Positions 34,003 through 42,454 of a DNA stretch of 58,313 nt are shown piece after piece. Where the stretch lies: assembly GCA_003345555.1 (NCBI GenBank), contig PRDJ01000037.1, positions 1-58,313 of the forward strand, written 5' to 3'. The translations under genes and the position numbers were made by a program. Origin of the DNA: Candidatus Thorarchaeota archaeon. Lineage in GTDB: Archaea; Asgardarchaeota; Thorarchaeia; Thorarchaeales; Thorarchaeaceae. The notes beneath the pieces are model-generated. The model ran no database searches. It was not told where the DNA came from and was given only the letters and a program-made list of their open reading frames with translations. How positions within the stretch are numbered: position 1 is the stretch's first letter; each line of letters starts with the position of its first letter.

Positions 34003-34968
34003 TTACGGAAACATGAGTGCCGTAAGCTTGCATACAAGCGCCGCAGAGACGAAGTCTGCGGTCGTTCCTGGGTTCAATAGGTTCCCATCTCTCCTCAGCA
34101 ATTCATCAAGGTTAATGACGAGTGGATCCGAAGTCCCGCTTTTCGTAGCCTTGTGATAGGCTTGCTCAGCGATTCTTCTCACCTCTTCTGCCTTCTCACG
34201 CCCGACCTTCTTGATAATTAGACCGTCTGGATGTCTCGAAAGCAGATAGAGGAATGTCATTACGACTGCTTCCTCTAGGTCCTCCAATCCATGGGCAAGA
34301 TTGTCTAGGAACGGAAAAGCTTCGTGAAGAGTTATCTCAAAGAACCGTGACCATTCCTCGCATATCACGTCCACATCCCTAGCCGCGAGGAAGAGCTCGT
34401 AGAGGGTGACTTGGTCCTCCCTGATATTGTCGTACACGTTGGGATTGGTAATATCGAATCGGTCGTGTATCTCTGTCCATCCTAGCGTATCCTTATCGAG
34501 ACTGCCTCTGGGGCGTGCGAGGTGAAAGGCCCTGTAGACGTCGACTGCATCATCGACCGAAGTGCCTAGCAGGACTGACTTCGCCCATTCTCCAACTCTT
34601 TCTACGGAGAATCGACCATCGGACCTCACAGCAGCGGCACAGCTTACAATCATGGGAACATCAAGGAGTATTGTACCGAGTATGGTGTTGCTTCTGTTGA
34701 GACCAGTGAAGACATCCAGCGTGCATTCATGGATTATCTCGCCCACCCTTACGTTATGAGGCTGTATCCTACCGTCTGCGAGTTCAACGCCTCTGGACGC
34801 CGCCAAGTGCAGGCCTCTTCCTGCCAAGCAAGCGCTGGCCACAAAATGGCGGTACCCAGCGTCAGAGAAGCGTCTGAGTCGGTTCACGTTTCCGGGCTTG
34901 GGTGAGCTGGCCTCAAGCAGGATCGCCAGCTGACCAATGCTGGACAATGCCCATTCAAGTTCGCTCAT
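34003..34968 (-). CDS. triphosphoribosyl-dephospho-CoA synthase (CitG/MdcB) family protein
   Basis: The 321-residue soluble protein starts at ATG with GAGGA five bases upstream. CitG-family signatures are EASSPKPGNVNRLRRFSDAGYRHFVAS near the N-terminus, NRSNTILGTILLDVPM in the middle and LNPGTTADFVSAALVCKL at the C-terminus. In bacteria the family makes the prosthetic group of citrate or malonate lyase from ATP and dephospho-CoA. No citrate-lyase genes are seen here. Archaeal homologues are common without a lyase, so the substrate is probably different, perhaps another adenosyl-nucleotide ribosylation. The family call is firm, the reaction uncertain. Confidence 0.85.
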   Translation of the reverse strand: MSELEWALSSIGQLAILLEASSPKPGNVNRLRRFSDAGYRHFVASACLAGRGLHLAASRGVELADGRIQPHNVRVGEIIHECTLDVFTGLNRSNTILGTILLDVPMIVSCAAAVRSDGRFSVERVGEWAKSVLLGTSVDDAVDVYRAFHLARPRGSLDKDTLGWTEIHDRFDITNPNVYDNIREDQVTLYELFLAARDVDVICEEWSRFFEITLHEAFPFLDNLAHGLEDLEEAVVMTFLYLLSRHPDGLIIKKVGREKAEEVRRIAEQAYHKATKSGTSDPLVINLDELLRRDGNLLNPGTTADFVSAALVCKLTALMFP

Positions 34969-35050
34969 TCTGTCCTCTAAGGAACGATTCTTACGGCTTA
35001 AGACTTCTCATGGCGCAGGGAGAGTCATTTGGTTCGGATTGCCGCCTCTT

Positions 35051-35791
35051 CTATAACCCAACAACTTTCGGGACAATCTCTGTAGCCTTTCCTCTGATTA
35101 TGAAGTCTGCTGCGTCTGTCCTGCCCTCAAGGTCTATCACAATCAACTTCGCTCCTGATTTCTTGGCTAGTTGGGGCAAATATGCCGCGGGATAGACCTG
35201 TAGACTGGTACCAATCACCAACATCAGGTCTGTTCTGCGACACACCTCGACGGCCTTCCTCATTGCATCCTGAGGCAACGGCTCGCCAAAGAGAACGGCC
35301 TCCGACTTCAAGACCCCATCACAGTCATCGCATTTGGGTGGTATCTCTCCTTGCGCCACGCGTCTATGTACGCCTTCGCCTACGTAGATTTTTCCACAGC
35401 CCATGCAGTATGCTCTGAGATAATTGCCATGCAGTTCAATCACATTCTTGCTTCCGGCCGCTTGGTGCAGGTTGTCGATATTCTGGGTTATCACTCCGAT
35501 TAGTCTGCCCTGCTCCTCTAGTCTGGCCAGTGACTTGTGAGCCGCATTTGGAGCCGCATTGAGAAAGACCTTGGCCAATTCTCGACCCATCGTCCAAAAC
35601 TTAGCCGGGTCGTTGAGGAAGCTTTCATACGTGGCGAACTCAAGGGGGTCATACCTCTTCCAAAGCCCGCCTTCTGACCTAAAGTCTGGCACACCTGATG
35701 CAACACTTATCCCTGCTCCTGTAAGAGCCGAAATCCTAGTCGCTGCGTCGACCAGCTGTCGCGCCTGCCGGATACTGTCACGAGGAGGCAT
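35051..35791 (-). CDS. Sir2 family NAD-dependent protein deacylase
   Basis: The 246-residue sirtuin starts at ATG 35791. NAD-binding motifs are G25-A-G-I-S and [10 protein letters not shown], followed by Q103-N-I-D106 and the catalytic base H121 in ELHGN. A four-Cys zinc module is present: C128-x2-C131 and C153-x2-C156. C-terminal [10 protein letters not shown] and VIDLEGR complete the Rossmann fold. The motifs between 25 and 40 do not include the Ala-Tyr-Arg desuccinylase pattern that I would expect for a CobB/SIRT5-type enzyme, so deacetylation is the default expectation. It is cytosolic and divergent from grpE with a 260-base spacer. Confidence 0.93.
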   Translation of the reverse strand: MPPRDSIRQARQLVDAATRISALTGAGISVASGVPDFRSEGGLWKRYDPLEFATYESFLNDPAKFWTMGRELAKVFLNAAPNAAHKSLARLEEQGRLIGVITQNIDNLHQAAGSKNVIELHGNYLRAYCMGCGKIYVGEGVHRRVAQGEIPPKCDDCDGVLKSEAVLFGEPLPQDAMRKAVEVCRRTDLMLVIGTSLQVYPAAYLPQLAKKSGAKLIVIDLEGRTDAADFIIRGKATEIVPKVVGL

Positions 35792-35926
35792 GTTCTAGCG
35801 GCTTTTCATTTGACAAGATGTCGTTTTCGGTTGCTACGCGGTTGGCCCTCGTTACTCTTACCAGAGGGTAATCGGTGCGGGAGACCGTATCATGTCGAAA
35901 GCTTTTTCTTCTTACAGCTGACAGTG

Positions 35927-35970
35927 CGCCGGAGAGTCACCGGCGAGTGCTGTAGCGCAGTCTTCGCTAC
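35927..35970 (+). promoter_or_regulatory. two consecutive hairpins in the grpE upstream region
   Basis: CGCCGG (35927-35932) pairs with CCGGCG (35940-35945) around a seven-base loop, and GTAGCG (35952-35957) pairs with CGCTAC (35965-35970) around a seven-base loop. They lie 82-125 bases before the grpE ATG. In a chaperone operon such stems could act as leader regulation, or as a terminator if transcription crosses. No convincing TATA box was found in this spacer. Confidence 0.4.
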
Positions 35971-36051
35971 CATTGACCGAGGTTTGGAACTCGGGATGCT
36001 TCTGTACAGCTTGCGTCGCAGAGTGTTCCTAGGTAGGCGGAGGCGACTCCG

Positions 36052-36660
36052 ATGGTTAGGAAGAAAAAAGGAGATCAGAACACAGAACAAGCGTCGGAAG
36101 CAACTGCTACCGAACCCACGGGTGAGGCCTTCGAGATAGTTCCTGAAGACCCTTTTGAGACCGAGCGACTGAGGAACGAAGATCTCGTCGAGCGGCTGAA
36201 GAGACAGCAAGCTGACTTTGAGAACTACCGAAAGCGAGTCGAAAGCAGATACGCAGAGTACGCGAAGTTCGCCAGCGAAGGTATCCTTCTCAAGGTTGTT
36301 GACCTGTTTGACGACCTTGATCGCGCTCTGCAGGCAGACTTCGCGAAGGACCCCGAAGCGGCCAAGAAGGGGATAGCTGGGATTCGTGAGAACTTGGCAA
36401 AGCTGCTCTCTCAGGAAGGCGTCCAGCCCATCGAGTCCGTTGGCGAACCCTTTGATTCGTACTACCAGCATGCTGTTCAGCGGACATGTGATCTCGGAAA
36501 GCCTGACAATATCGTTGTTGAGGAATACAAGCGAGGCTACATGCTCAAGGAGAAGGTCCTTCGCCCTGCACTTGTTTGCGTCAACAGACACGAAGCTATT
36601 CCTGAGACGGAAAGAGATTCTGCAGATGATAAGAGATGTTCAAAGGCGGGTGATGAGTAG
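36052..36660 (+). CDS. grpE: nucleotide exchange factor GrpE
   Basis: The 202-residue product starts at ATG with GGAGG nine bases upstream. GrpE releases ADP from DnaK. After a disordered acidic N-terminus (1-40) comes the long dimeric helix with the family hallmark [16 protein letters not shown] (about 58-75). A four-helix region follows, with [14 protein letters not shown], then the beta-wing ending in [17 protein letters not shown] (about 163-182). The last 20 residues are polar. It opens the grpE-dnaK-dnaJ operon, with a two-base gap to dnaK. The protein is complete. Such a set in archaea is generally held to come from bacteria. Confidence 0.93.
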   Translation: MVRKKKGDQNTEQASEATATEPTGEAFEIVPEDPFETERLRNEDLVERLKRQQADFENYRKRVESRYAEYAKFASEGILLKVVDLFDDLDRALQADFAKDPEAAKKGIAGIRENLAKLLSQEGVQPIESVGEPFDSYYQHAVQRTCDLGKPDNIVVEEYKRGYMLKEKVLRPALVCVNRHEAIPETERDSADDKRCSKAGDE

Positions 36661-36662
36661 AC

Positions 36663-38564
36663 ATGGCAAAGATAGTTGGCATTGACCTTGGAACCACTAA
36701 TACACGAGTTGCATATCTTGAGGCCGGCAAGCCCACAATGATTCCCAATGCTGAGGGCAAGCGGCTCACTCCTTCGGTCGTTGGCATTACGCAGAAAGGA
36801 GAGGTAATCGTTGGAGAGATGGCTAAGCGACAAGCTGTGTCCATGGCCGACCGCACTGTGAGATCCATAAAACGAAAGATGGGTCAGGATTACAAAGTAA
36901 GAATCGGGGACAAGGAGTACGCTCCTCAAGAAATCTCGGCGATGATCTTGCGGAAAGTCAAGGCAGACGCCGAGGCCTTCCTTGGCGAGAAGATTTTACA
37001 GGCAGTCATAACTGTTCCTGCGTATTTCAACGACAGCCAGAGACAGGCAACCAAGGACGCTGGGAAAATCGCCGGTCTGGAGGTTCTGCGCATTATCAAC
37101 GAGCCTACCGCATCTGCTCTTGCTTACGGTTTGGACAAGGGCAAGGAAATGAAAGTGCTTGTTTACGATTTGGGTGGAGGCACATTTGATGTTTCGATAC
37201 TCGATATCGGTGAGAATGTATACGAGGTGCTCTCTACCAACGGCAACACTCACCTTGGCGGAGACGACTACGATCAAAGGATAATCGACTGGGTGGCTTC
37301 CGAGTTTAAGAAGGCAACTAGAATCGACATCACAAAGGATCTCTCAGCAATGCAGCGCATTCGTGACGCGGCTGAGCAAGCCAAGATTGAGCTCACTACG
37401 GTTATGCAGACAACAATCAACCTGCCCTACATCACAGCCGACTCGTCGGGGCCCAAGCACATCAATCTTGAGCTCACCCGCTCAAAGTTTGAACAGCTGA
37501 CCGACGACCTGACGCAGGCAACGCTGGGTCCTGTGAGACAGGCGTTGACAGACGCGAAGCTTGAGCCTGAGCAGATTGACAAGATTCTACTTGTGGGCGG
37601 GGCCACACGGATGCCGCAAGTCGTAAAGATAGTGAGAGCCACATTCGGGAAGCAAGGCGACAAGACGATTAATCCGGATGAATGTGTGGCGTTGGGCGCC
37701 GCTGCACAGGGCGGCGTGCTTGCTGGAGAAGTCAAGGATATTGTCCTCCTCGACATAACACCCCTCACTCTGGCTATTGAGACTCTCGGCGGAGTGGCAA
37801 CCCCTCTCATTGAGCGCAATACTACGATTCCCACTCGAAAGAGTAAGGTCTTCACGACAGCAGCAGATGGACAGACGGCTGTGGAGATCCATGTTACTCA
37901 GGGAGAACGGCCTCTGTCCAAGGATAACATGACGCTGGGCAGATTCCAGTTGGTTGGGATACCTCCTGCACCCCGTGGTACGCCGCAGATTGAGGTTGCG
38001 TTCGACATTGATGCCAACGGTATTGTGAACGTTACCGCGAAGGATATGGCCAGCGGTAACAAGCAATCCATCACGATCACAGCGACAACGAATCTGTCTG
38101 ATGCCGATGTGCAGAGGATGGTGAAAGACGCAGAGCGATACGCTCAGGACGACACAAAGCACCGAGCCCAGATTGAAGCTAAGAACAATGCCGATCAGAT
38201 GATTTACCAAGGCGAGAAACTGGTGAGAGACTTCGGAGACAAGGTCCCCGAGGACCTGAAGAAGGACCTTCAGAGCAAGTCTGAAGCTCTAAGGGAGGCT
38301 ATGCAGGCTGACGACTTTGAGAAAATCAAGTCTGGGACGGACACTCTCCAACAGGTCATCTTCAAGATTAGCGAGAGAATCTATGCGTCTGCTGGACCGG
38401 GTGGACCGGGCTCTCAAGGACCAAGCGGACCAAGCTATGGCGAAGGTCCGACCGCGACTCCACGCGGAGGTCGTTCGAAGAAACCCAAGCCTCCTCGTGG
38501 CAAGAAACCCTCGGATGAAGATGAGGATGCTGTTGACGTCGATTTCGAAGACCTTGGCAGCTAG
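36663..38564 (+). CDS. dnaK: molecular chaperone DnaK (Hsp70)
   Basis: The 633-residue Hsp70 is complete: the phosphate loops [14 protein letters not shown] start ([15 protein letters not shown]) and [14 protein letters not shown], and the adenosine motif [13 protein letters not shown]. The interdomain linker [20 protein letters not shown] leads to the substrate-binding domain and a helical lid, ending in a Gly/Pro-rich tail and an acidic VDVDFEDLG terminus. The nucleotide domain lacks the roughly 25-residue insertion of proteobacterial DnaK, matching Gram-positive and archaeal forms. It hydrolyses ATP to bind and release unfolded proteins in the cytosol. It lies between grpE and dnaJ. Confidence 0.97.
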   Translation: MAKIVGIDLGTTNTRVAYLEAGKPTMIPNAEGKRLTPSVVGITQKGEVIVGEMAKRQAVSMADRTVRSIKRKMGQDYKVRIGDKEYAPQEISAMILRKVKADAEAFLGEKILQAVITVPAYFNDSQRQATKDAGKIAGLEVLRIINEPTASALAYGLDKGKEMKVLVYDLGGGTFDVSILDIGENVYEVLSTNGNTHLGGDDYDQRIIDWVASEFKKATRIDITKDLSAMQRIRDAAEQAKIELTTVMQTTINLPYITADSSGPKHINLELTRSKFEQLTDDLTQATLGPVRQALTDAKLEPEQIDKILLVGGATRMPQVVKIVRATFGKQGDKTINPDECVALGAAAQGGVLAGEVKDIVLLDITPLTLAIETLGGVATPLIERNTTIPTRKSKVFTTAADGQTAVEIHVTQGERPLSKDNMTLGRFQLVGIPPAPRGTPQIEVAFDIDANGIVNVTAKDMASGNKQSITITATTNLSDADVQRMVKDAERYAQDDTKHRAQIEAKNNADQMIYQGEKLVRDFGDKVPEDLKKDLQSKSEALREAMQADDFEKIKSGTDTLQQVIFKISERIYASAGPGGPGSQGPSGPSYGEGPTATPRGGRSKKPKPPRGKKPSDEDEDAVDVDFEDLGS

Positions 38565-38588
38565 TGTGTGCGTCAAGGGTGACATTCG

Positions 38589-39644
38589 TTGTCTGAGCCT
38601 GACGATTACTATGGCATATTGGGAGTGAGCCGCACTGCATCAGATGAGGAAATCAAGAAGGCCTATAGACACCTCGCAAAAGAATACCATCCTGACCTCC
38701 ATCCCGGAGACAAGCAAGCCGAAGAGAAGCTGAAGAAGGTCAACGAAGCATACGAGGTGTTAGGTGATCCTCAGAAGCGGGCAACTTATGACAGGTATGG
38801 GACAACTGACTTCCGAGGTATCAACTGGGATGCGGAGAGCGGGTTCGGAGACATATTCAGTCAGATTTTCAGAGATTTCTCGGGGTTTGGTGGATTTGGC
38901 GATTTTGGGACGGGTCGCGCAGGTCCGCCGCCCGGGGACAATCTGAGAGTCAACATCAATCTGACGTTCGAAGAAGCTTTCTTTGGAACCGAGAAGCAAA
39001 TCGCCTTCCAGCGTCTTGTAAGATGCGACAGCTGTAATGGCTCGGGCGCCAAGCCCGGATCCTCGCCCACCCGTTGCAGGACTTGCGGAGGCCGGGGTCA
39101 GGTCATAAAGTCGATGTCCGGTTTCATCACGATAGCTCAGACATGTCCGACATGCGGCGGACTTGGAGAGAGCATCGGATCTCCCTGTCAGAAGTGCAGA
39201 GGCACTGGGCTCATGAAGGAGCGAAGAGAAGTCCGGATACCAGTTCCTGCAGGGGTCGAGGATGGAATGTACCAAAGAATCCGGGGCGGGGGCAATGCCG
39301 GAGAGAGAGGAGGTCCGTATGGTGACCTTATTGTGGTCTTTGGCGTAGAACCGCACAAGACCTTCGTAAGGCGGGGGCTCCATGTCTACTTGGAGAGTGA
39401 AATACCGTTCTCCGTCGCGACGCTCGGCGGAGAGGTTGAAGTCCCCACAATGTACGGCAACAGCAAGATCCGGATAGGTAAGGGAACGGAATCAGGAACT
39501 ATACTCCGGATGAGAGAGAAAGGCGTTCACGCCGCTGACGGAAGGAAGGGAGACCAGCTTGTCCGCGTGAATATCCGAGTACCTAAACATCTGACAAAGG
39601 AGCAAGAGCAGTATCTTCAGCAGTTCGAACAGGTGTTTGACTAG
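38589..39644 (+). CDS. dnaJ: DnaJ co-chaperone (class A Hsp40)
   Basis: The 351-residue product starts at TTG 38589 with AGGGTGA upstream. The J domain (about 6-70) contains the HPD tripeptide in KEYHPDLHPG. A Gly/Phe region follows (FSGFGGFGDFG), then four zinc-binding repeats CDSCNGSG, CRTCGGRG, CPTCGGLG and CQKCRGTG, and the client-binding C-terminal domains. It delivers substrates to DnaK and stimulates its ATPase. It is 24 bases downstream of dnaK, completing the operon. Its end overlaps the stop of the convergent gene at 39641 by four bases. Confidence 0.96.
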   Translation: MSEPDDYYGILGVSRTASDEEIKKAYRHLAKEYHPDLHPGDKQAEEKLKKVNEAYEVLGDPQKRATYDRYGTTDFRGINWDAESGFGDIFSQIFRDFSGFGGFGDFGTGRAGPPPGDNLRVNINLTFEEAFFGTEKQIAFQRLVRCDSCNGSGAKPGSSPTRCRTCGGRGQVIKSMSGFITIAQTCPTCGGLGESIGSPCQKCRGTGLMKERREVRIPVPAGVEDGMYQRIRGGGNAGERGGPYGDLIVVFGVEPHKTFVRRGLHVYLESEIPFSVATLGGEVEVPTMYGNSKIRIGKGTESGTILRMREKGVHAADGRKGDQLVRVNIRVPKHLTKEQEQYLQQFEQVFD

Positions 39645-40210
39645 AAGCCCAACGGTTTACAGAGGCAAGCTCTCATCTTGAGCTCAGGGAAATTGCTTGT
39701 GTAAGCAGGTTGAACGAGCCAAGATGTATCAGCGCCTCTTCCAGTACCTGCAATGCAAACCACGTCCCTGTCTACCGGCACGAGGCCTGAATCTGCGGCC
39801 ATCATCGCAATCTCGGCTACCACTTTCGTACCCTGCCCAAACGTTCGGTAGACAACAGCGAGCAGCTCGGCAGTCATGTATGTACCCAGAGCTTTGCGAA
39901 TACCTCGAGATACGCCCGCGAATGCGTGCGTTGTCGTGAGGACGTGTGCACCGAGTTCTTGGAGTTGTCTCCTGACTTCATCAGACAGTTCGTTTTCTCC
40001 CGGAGCGGCGAACCCGTAGGAGTGAGTCACCACAATCACTTTCTTGTCTTGAAACGCACGGGCCACACTCAGGCCAGTTGATCCTTCGGTAGTGGCTACC
40101 ACGACATGCTCAATGGTTTTGTTTCGGCTCATGAAGTCACCCACTACTGAAATGACCCGGTCGGTATGTTCAGGTGAAGCTCGCTCGAAGTAGACAGTCC
40201 TGATATCCAT
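39641..40210 (-). CDS. stand-alone pyruvate kinase C-terminal (alpha/beta) domain-like protein
   Basis: The product is 189 residues from ATG 40210; earlier in-frame starts exist at 40237 and 40279 but none has a clear ribosome binding site. It is similar to archaeal proteins that consist only of the pyruvate kinase C-terminal alpha/beta domain. Visible pieces are HVVVATTEGSTGLSVARAF, VIVVTHSYGFAAPGENELSDEVR, VLTTTHAFAGVSRGI and the C-terminal IAGTGRGADTSWLVQPA. In full pyruvate kinase this domain binds effectors. The stand-alone form is of unknown function and may bind nucleotides or sugar phosphates. There is no catalytic barrel in the window. It converges with dnaJ. Confidence 0.8.
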   Translation of the reverse strand: MDIRTVYFERASPEHTDRVISVVGDFMSRNKTIEHVVVATTEGSTGLSVARAFQDKKVIVVTHSYGFAAPGENELSDEVRRQLQELGAHVLTTTHAFAGVSRGIRKALGTYMTAELLAVVYRTFGQGTKVVAEIAMMAADSGLVPVDRDVVCIAGTGRGADTSWLVQPAYTSNFPELKMRACLCKPLGF

Positions 40211-40381
40211 AGGATGATACTGCGCAGAGGCTCTCATGAGTGTTGCCCTGAGTTGTCCATGGCCAAGGGATGGTCTCACTTACCATGCTTTGAGATTGAA
40301 CATCACCTGAAACTATTACTTTCTGTCGTGAATGGACGCTATTGGTGGTTCGCTCTGCCGCTTGAGGGCCCTGCCGCAGTG

Positions 40382-40389
40382 CATATTAG
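40382..40389 (+). promoter_or_regulatory. TATA box before the 671-residue putative DNA-binding protein gene
   Basis: CATATTAG is about 40 bases upstream of the ATG at 40425, predicting a leader of only about 15 bases and supporting that start over the ATG at 40332. Confidence 0.45.
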
Positions 40390-40424
40390 TTCCATTCTCA
40401 AGACATGGGTCCGGAACAGCTATC

Positions 40425-42440
40425 ATGCCGAACGTAAGAGAACTGAAGGTCGAGCTGCAGGGGCCAAACCATGGACGCGAGTGGGGCGTCTTAAGATGGT
40501 TTGATTCAGGACCTAGAGTGTTTCTTCAAACAGGCGAAATCCTAGAAGACACGCAAAACTTGGTTCTGATTCTGCGTGAGGAAGTTCTCTTAGACCAGCC
40601 GGAAGTTTCTGTAGTGCGCCCGCTTTCCAAGCCGATTATCACAAGAATGAAGCCACTCATAATGGTGCGCAGGGGTTATGAGGGTCGGGTAGTCAGTGCA
40701 ATCGTAGAGGACATGTATCCGCCGAGCAGTCATGGCTGGGCATCTCGACTTGTCAGTCATAGAGACGATGCACAATATGGAGTTCAACAGGTCGTGGGGA
40801 CTCCTCTTTACTGGCTTACTATTTTCGACCCTGTGACAGGAGATATTCTGGAGTCACACACCATAAAGTCGTACGAACTCGGTATGCTGACGTTGGAAGA
40901 GGATTGGGAGTATTATCAATCGATGGATTCCGTTTCAGGGTCCGAAGAGGCACTACCAGAACAGGCCCGAGATCTACTGGATGGTCCTCCTCCTTCTTGG
41001 AAGGCAATTGCGAATCTTACACAGGGGGTCGAGATCGCTGGTCTCCACAGGGGAAAGACGATGCGCGATTTCACAGAGCAGCTCGTACCCACTTCCTTCC
41101 CGCCGCAGGTCAGAGAAGAGATTATGGCGTTTCTTGCTTGGGTGACCAAGAACAGGATTCCAAAGAGAGATCCCATTGAGTTGGGGAAGGAGCTTCTTCC
41201 TCACTCTCTATTGAGGATGCTGACTCTGGCTCACATTCAGTGCAGAATTGACGAGGTCAGTCCTCCTGAATACGTCAGAATAATGAGAGAAGCGGACTCG
41301 GGTCAGCTTCGCACGCCGCGAAAGGAGATACCCGAGACTATACGCGGGACTGCTTGGCTGGTAGCATTGCACAAAATCACGGAGCAGATCCCCAATTGGG
41401 TTGACAGGGTGATTGACTATGCGCAGACCTTAGACTCGTCAGGACGGATTCAGACTCGGCTTCCTGTGTCAAAATCGGAAGCACGTGCGTCCGTGAAGGC
41501 TTGGGGCGATAGGCTTGCCATGCTGGTGCACGGACTGAGGCTTAGGGCGCAGGTTAATCCCAATGCGCTTGGGCTACGCAACATCGTCTACGTAGGCACG
41601 GCGCACCGATGGCCTCACAAGCACCTCGAATGGACCGCCCGATTGGGGTTTGCCAGCGAAAAGCCTCCCTACGTACATGTCATGCTTATGCCGCCCGATG
41701 CCGTAGAGCGCGTACGAAGAGCAAGGCCGACGGTCGTTGAGATTGGCTTCTCTGCTAGGTCGATTAACCTCGGTCTCTACAACGCAAAGCGAAGGGAGTG
41801 GACTGTGGCCACCCCAAGAATACTAAACTCAATCGATGAAACAAGGTCTCTTCAAAGACTTGAGAACGAATTCGGTGTCTGGCGGGGTGCAGCGCATCAT
41901 CCAACGATGACAGAAGCCAAAGTGTTGGACCTTGTATCAACACAGATGTTACTCTCGGCGTGTGAGCAGGACTCCTACTTGCAATCGATGGGCGTCGACA
42001 GGCGAACACTTCAGACTACATTGACTTCGTTAAGGGACGAGGGCGTGGTTCGTTTACAGTATGGCATCAACCCCTTGGGCGTAGCTTCGCTATTCACCAT
42101 GGCTCAAGGTCCTCCTGATCAAGTATGTAGCTTAGCACGAGCGTTTCTTCTTCATACTCCGACAGCCGCTGTTGAGATGGGCGGCGGCGGAGGCAAATGC
42201 TTCATCATGTCTCGTATACCAGAAAGGTCCGCACATAGCTTCGCATCATCATTGGAAGAGAGAGCGTCAGAACGTGGGATTGAGCTGCGCTGCCAGCGTG
42301 TCAGCTCCTACCGTGGATACATGAGTACGCTTTATCAAAGGCTGCTCAGAGAGGACGGTACCTGGAATGATGATGTAGATGATCTACTGTCTCAGATTCG
42401 GTTACCACCACCCGTGGGAGGCGAGGCTGGTGTTTTATGA
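40425..42440 (+). CDS. large putative DNA-binding protein, paralogue of the protein at 51126
   Basis: The product is 671 residues from ATG 40425. It is soluble, with no signal peptide. The N-terminal 100 residues resemble a small beta domain (LRWFDSGPRVFLQTGEIL, with LVLILREEVLL). The C-terminal 170 residues look like a winged helix (about 515-570, LQSMGVDRRTLQTTLTSLRDEGVVRLQYGINP) followed by an alpha/beta unit ending in ELRCQRVSSYRGYMSTLYQRLL. The same order and several of the same residues occur in the protein at 51126 (LVRLMYYPALEY, IQSYKSYYMTVLNRLY), so they are paralogues. They flank the giant surface protein locus. I infer a regulatory role; no published family is recognised. Confidence 0.6.
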   Translation: MPNVRELKVELQGPNHGREWGVLRWFDSGPRVFLQTGEILEDTQNLVLILREEVLLDQPEVSVVRPLSKPIITRMKPLIMVRRGYEGRVVSAIVEDMYPPSSHGWASRLVSHRDDAQYGVQQVVGTPLYWLTIFDPVTGDILESHTIKSYELGMLTLEEDWEYYQSMDSVSGSEEALPEQARDLLDGPPPSWKAIANLTQGVEIAGLHRGKTMRDFTEQLVPTSFPPQVREEIMAFLAWVTKNRIPKRDPIELGKELLPHSLLRMLTLAHIQCRIDEVSPPEYVRIMREADSGQLRTPRKEIPETIRGTAWLVALHKITEQIPNWVDRVIDYAQTLDSSGRIQTRLPVSKSEARASVKAWGDRLAMLVHGLRLRAQVNPNALGLRNIVYVGTAHRWPHKHLEWTARLGFASEKPPYVHVMLMPPDAVERVRRARPTVVEIGFSARSINLGLYNAKRREWTVATPRILNSIDETRSLQRLENEFGVWRGAAHHPTMTEAKVLDLVSTQMLLSACEQDSYLQSMGVDRRTLQTTLTSLRDEGVVRLQYGINPLGVASLFTMAQGPPDQVCSLARAFLLHTPTAAVEMGGGGGKCFIMSRIPERSAHSFASSLEERASERGIELRCQRVSSYRGYMSTLYQRLLREDGTWNDDVDDLLSQIRLPPPVGGEAGVL

Positions 42441-42454
42441 TGAGAGCACTTCTT

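Noticed and set aside
37587..38210. 207-codon minus-strand frame
   Set aside because: It is antisense to dnaK and shows no domain.
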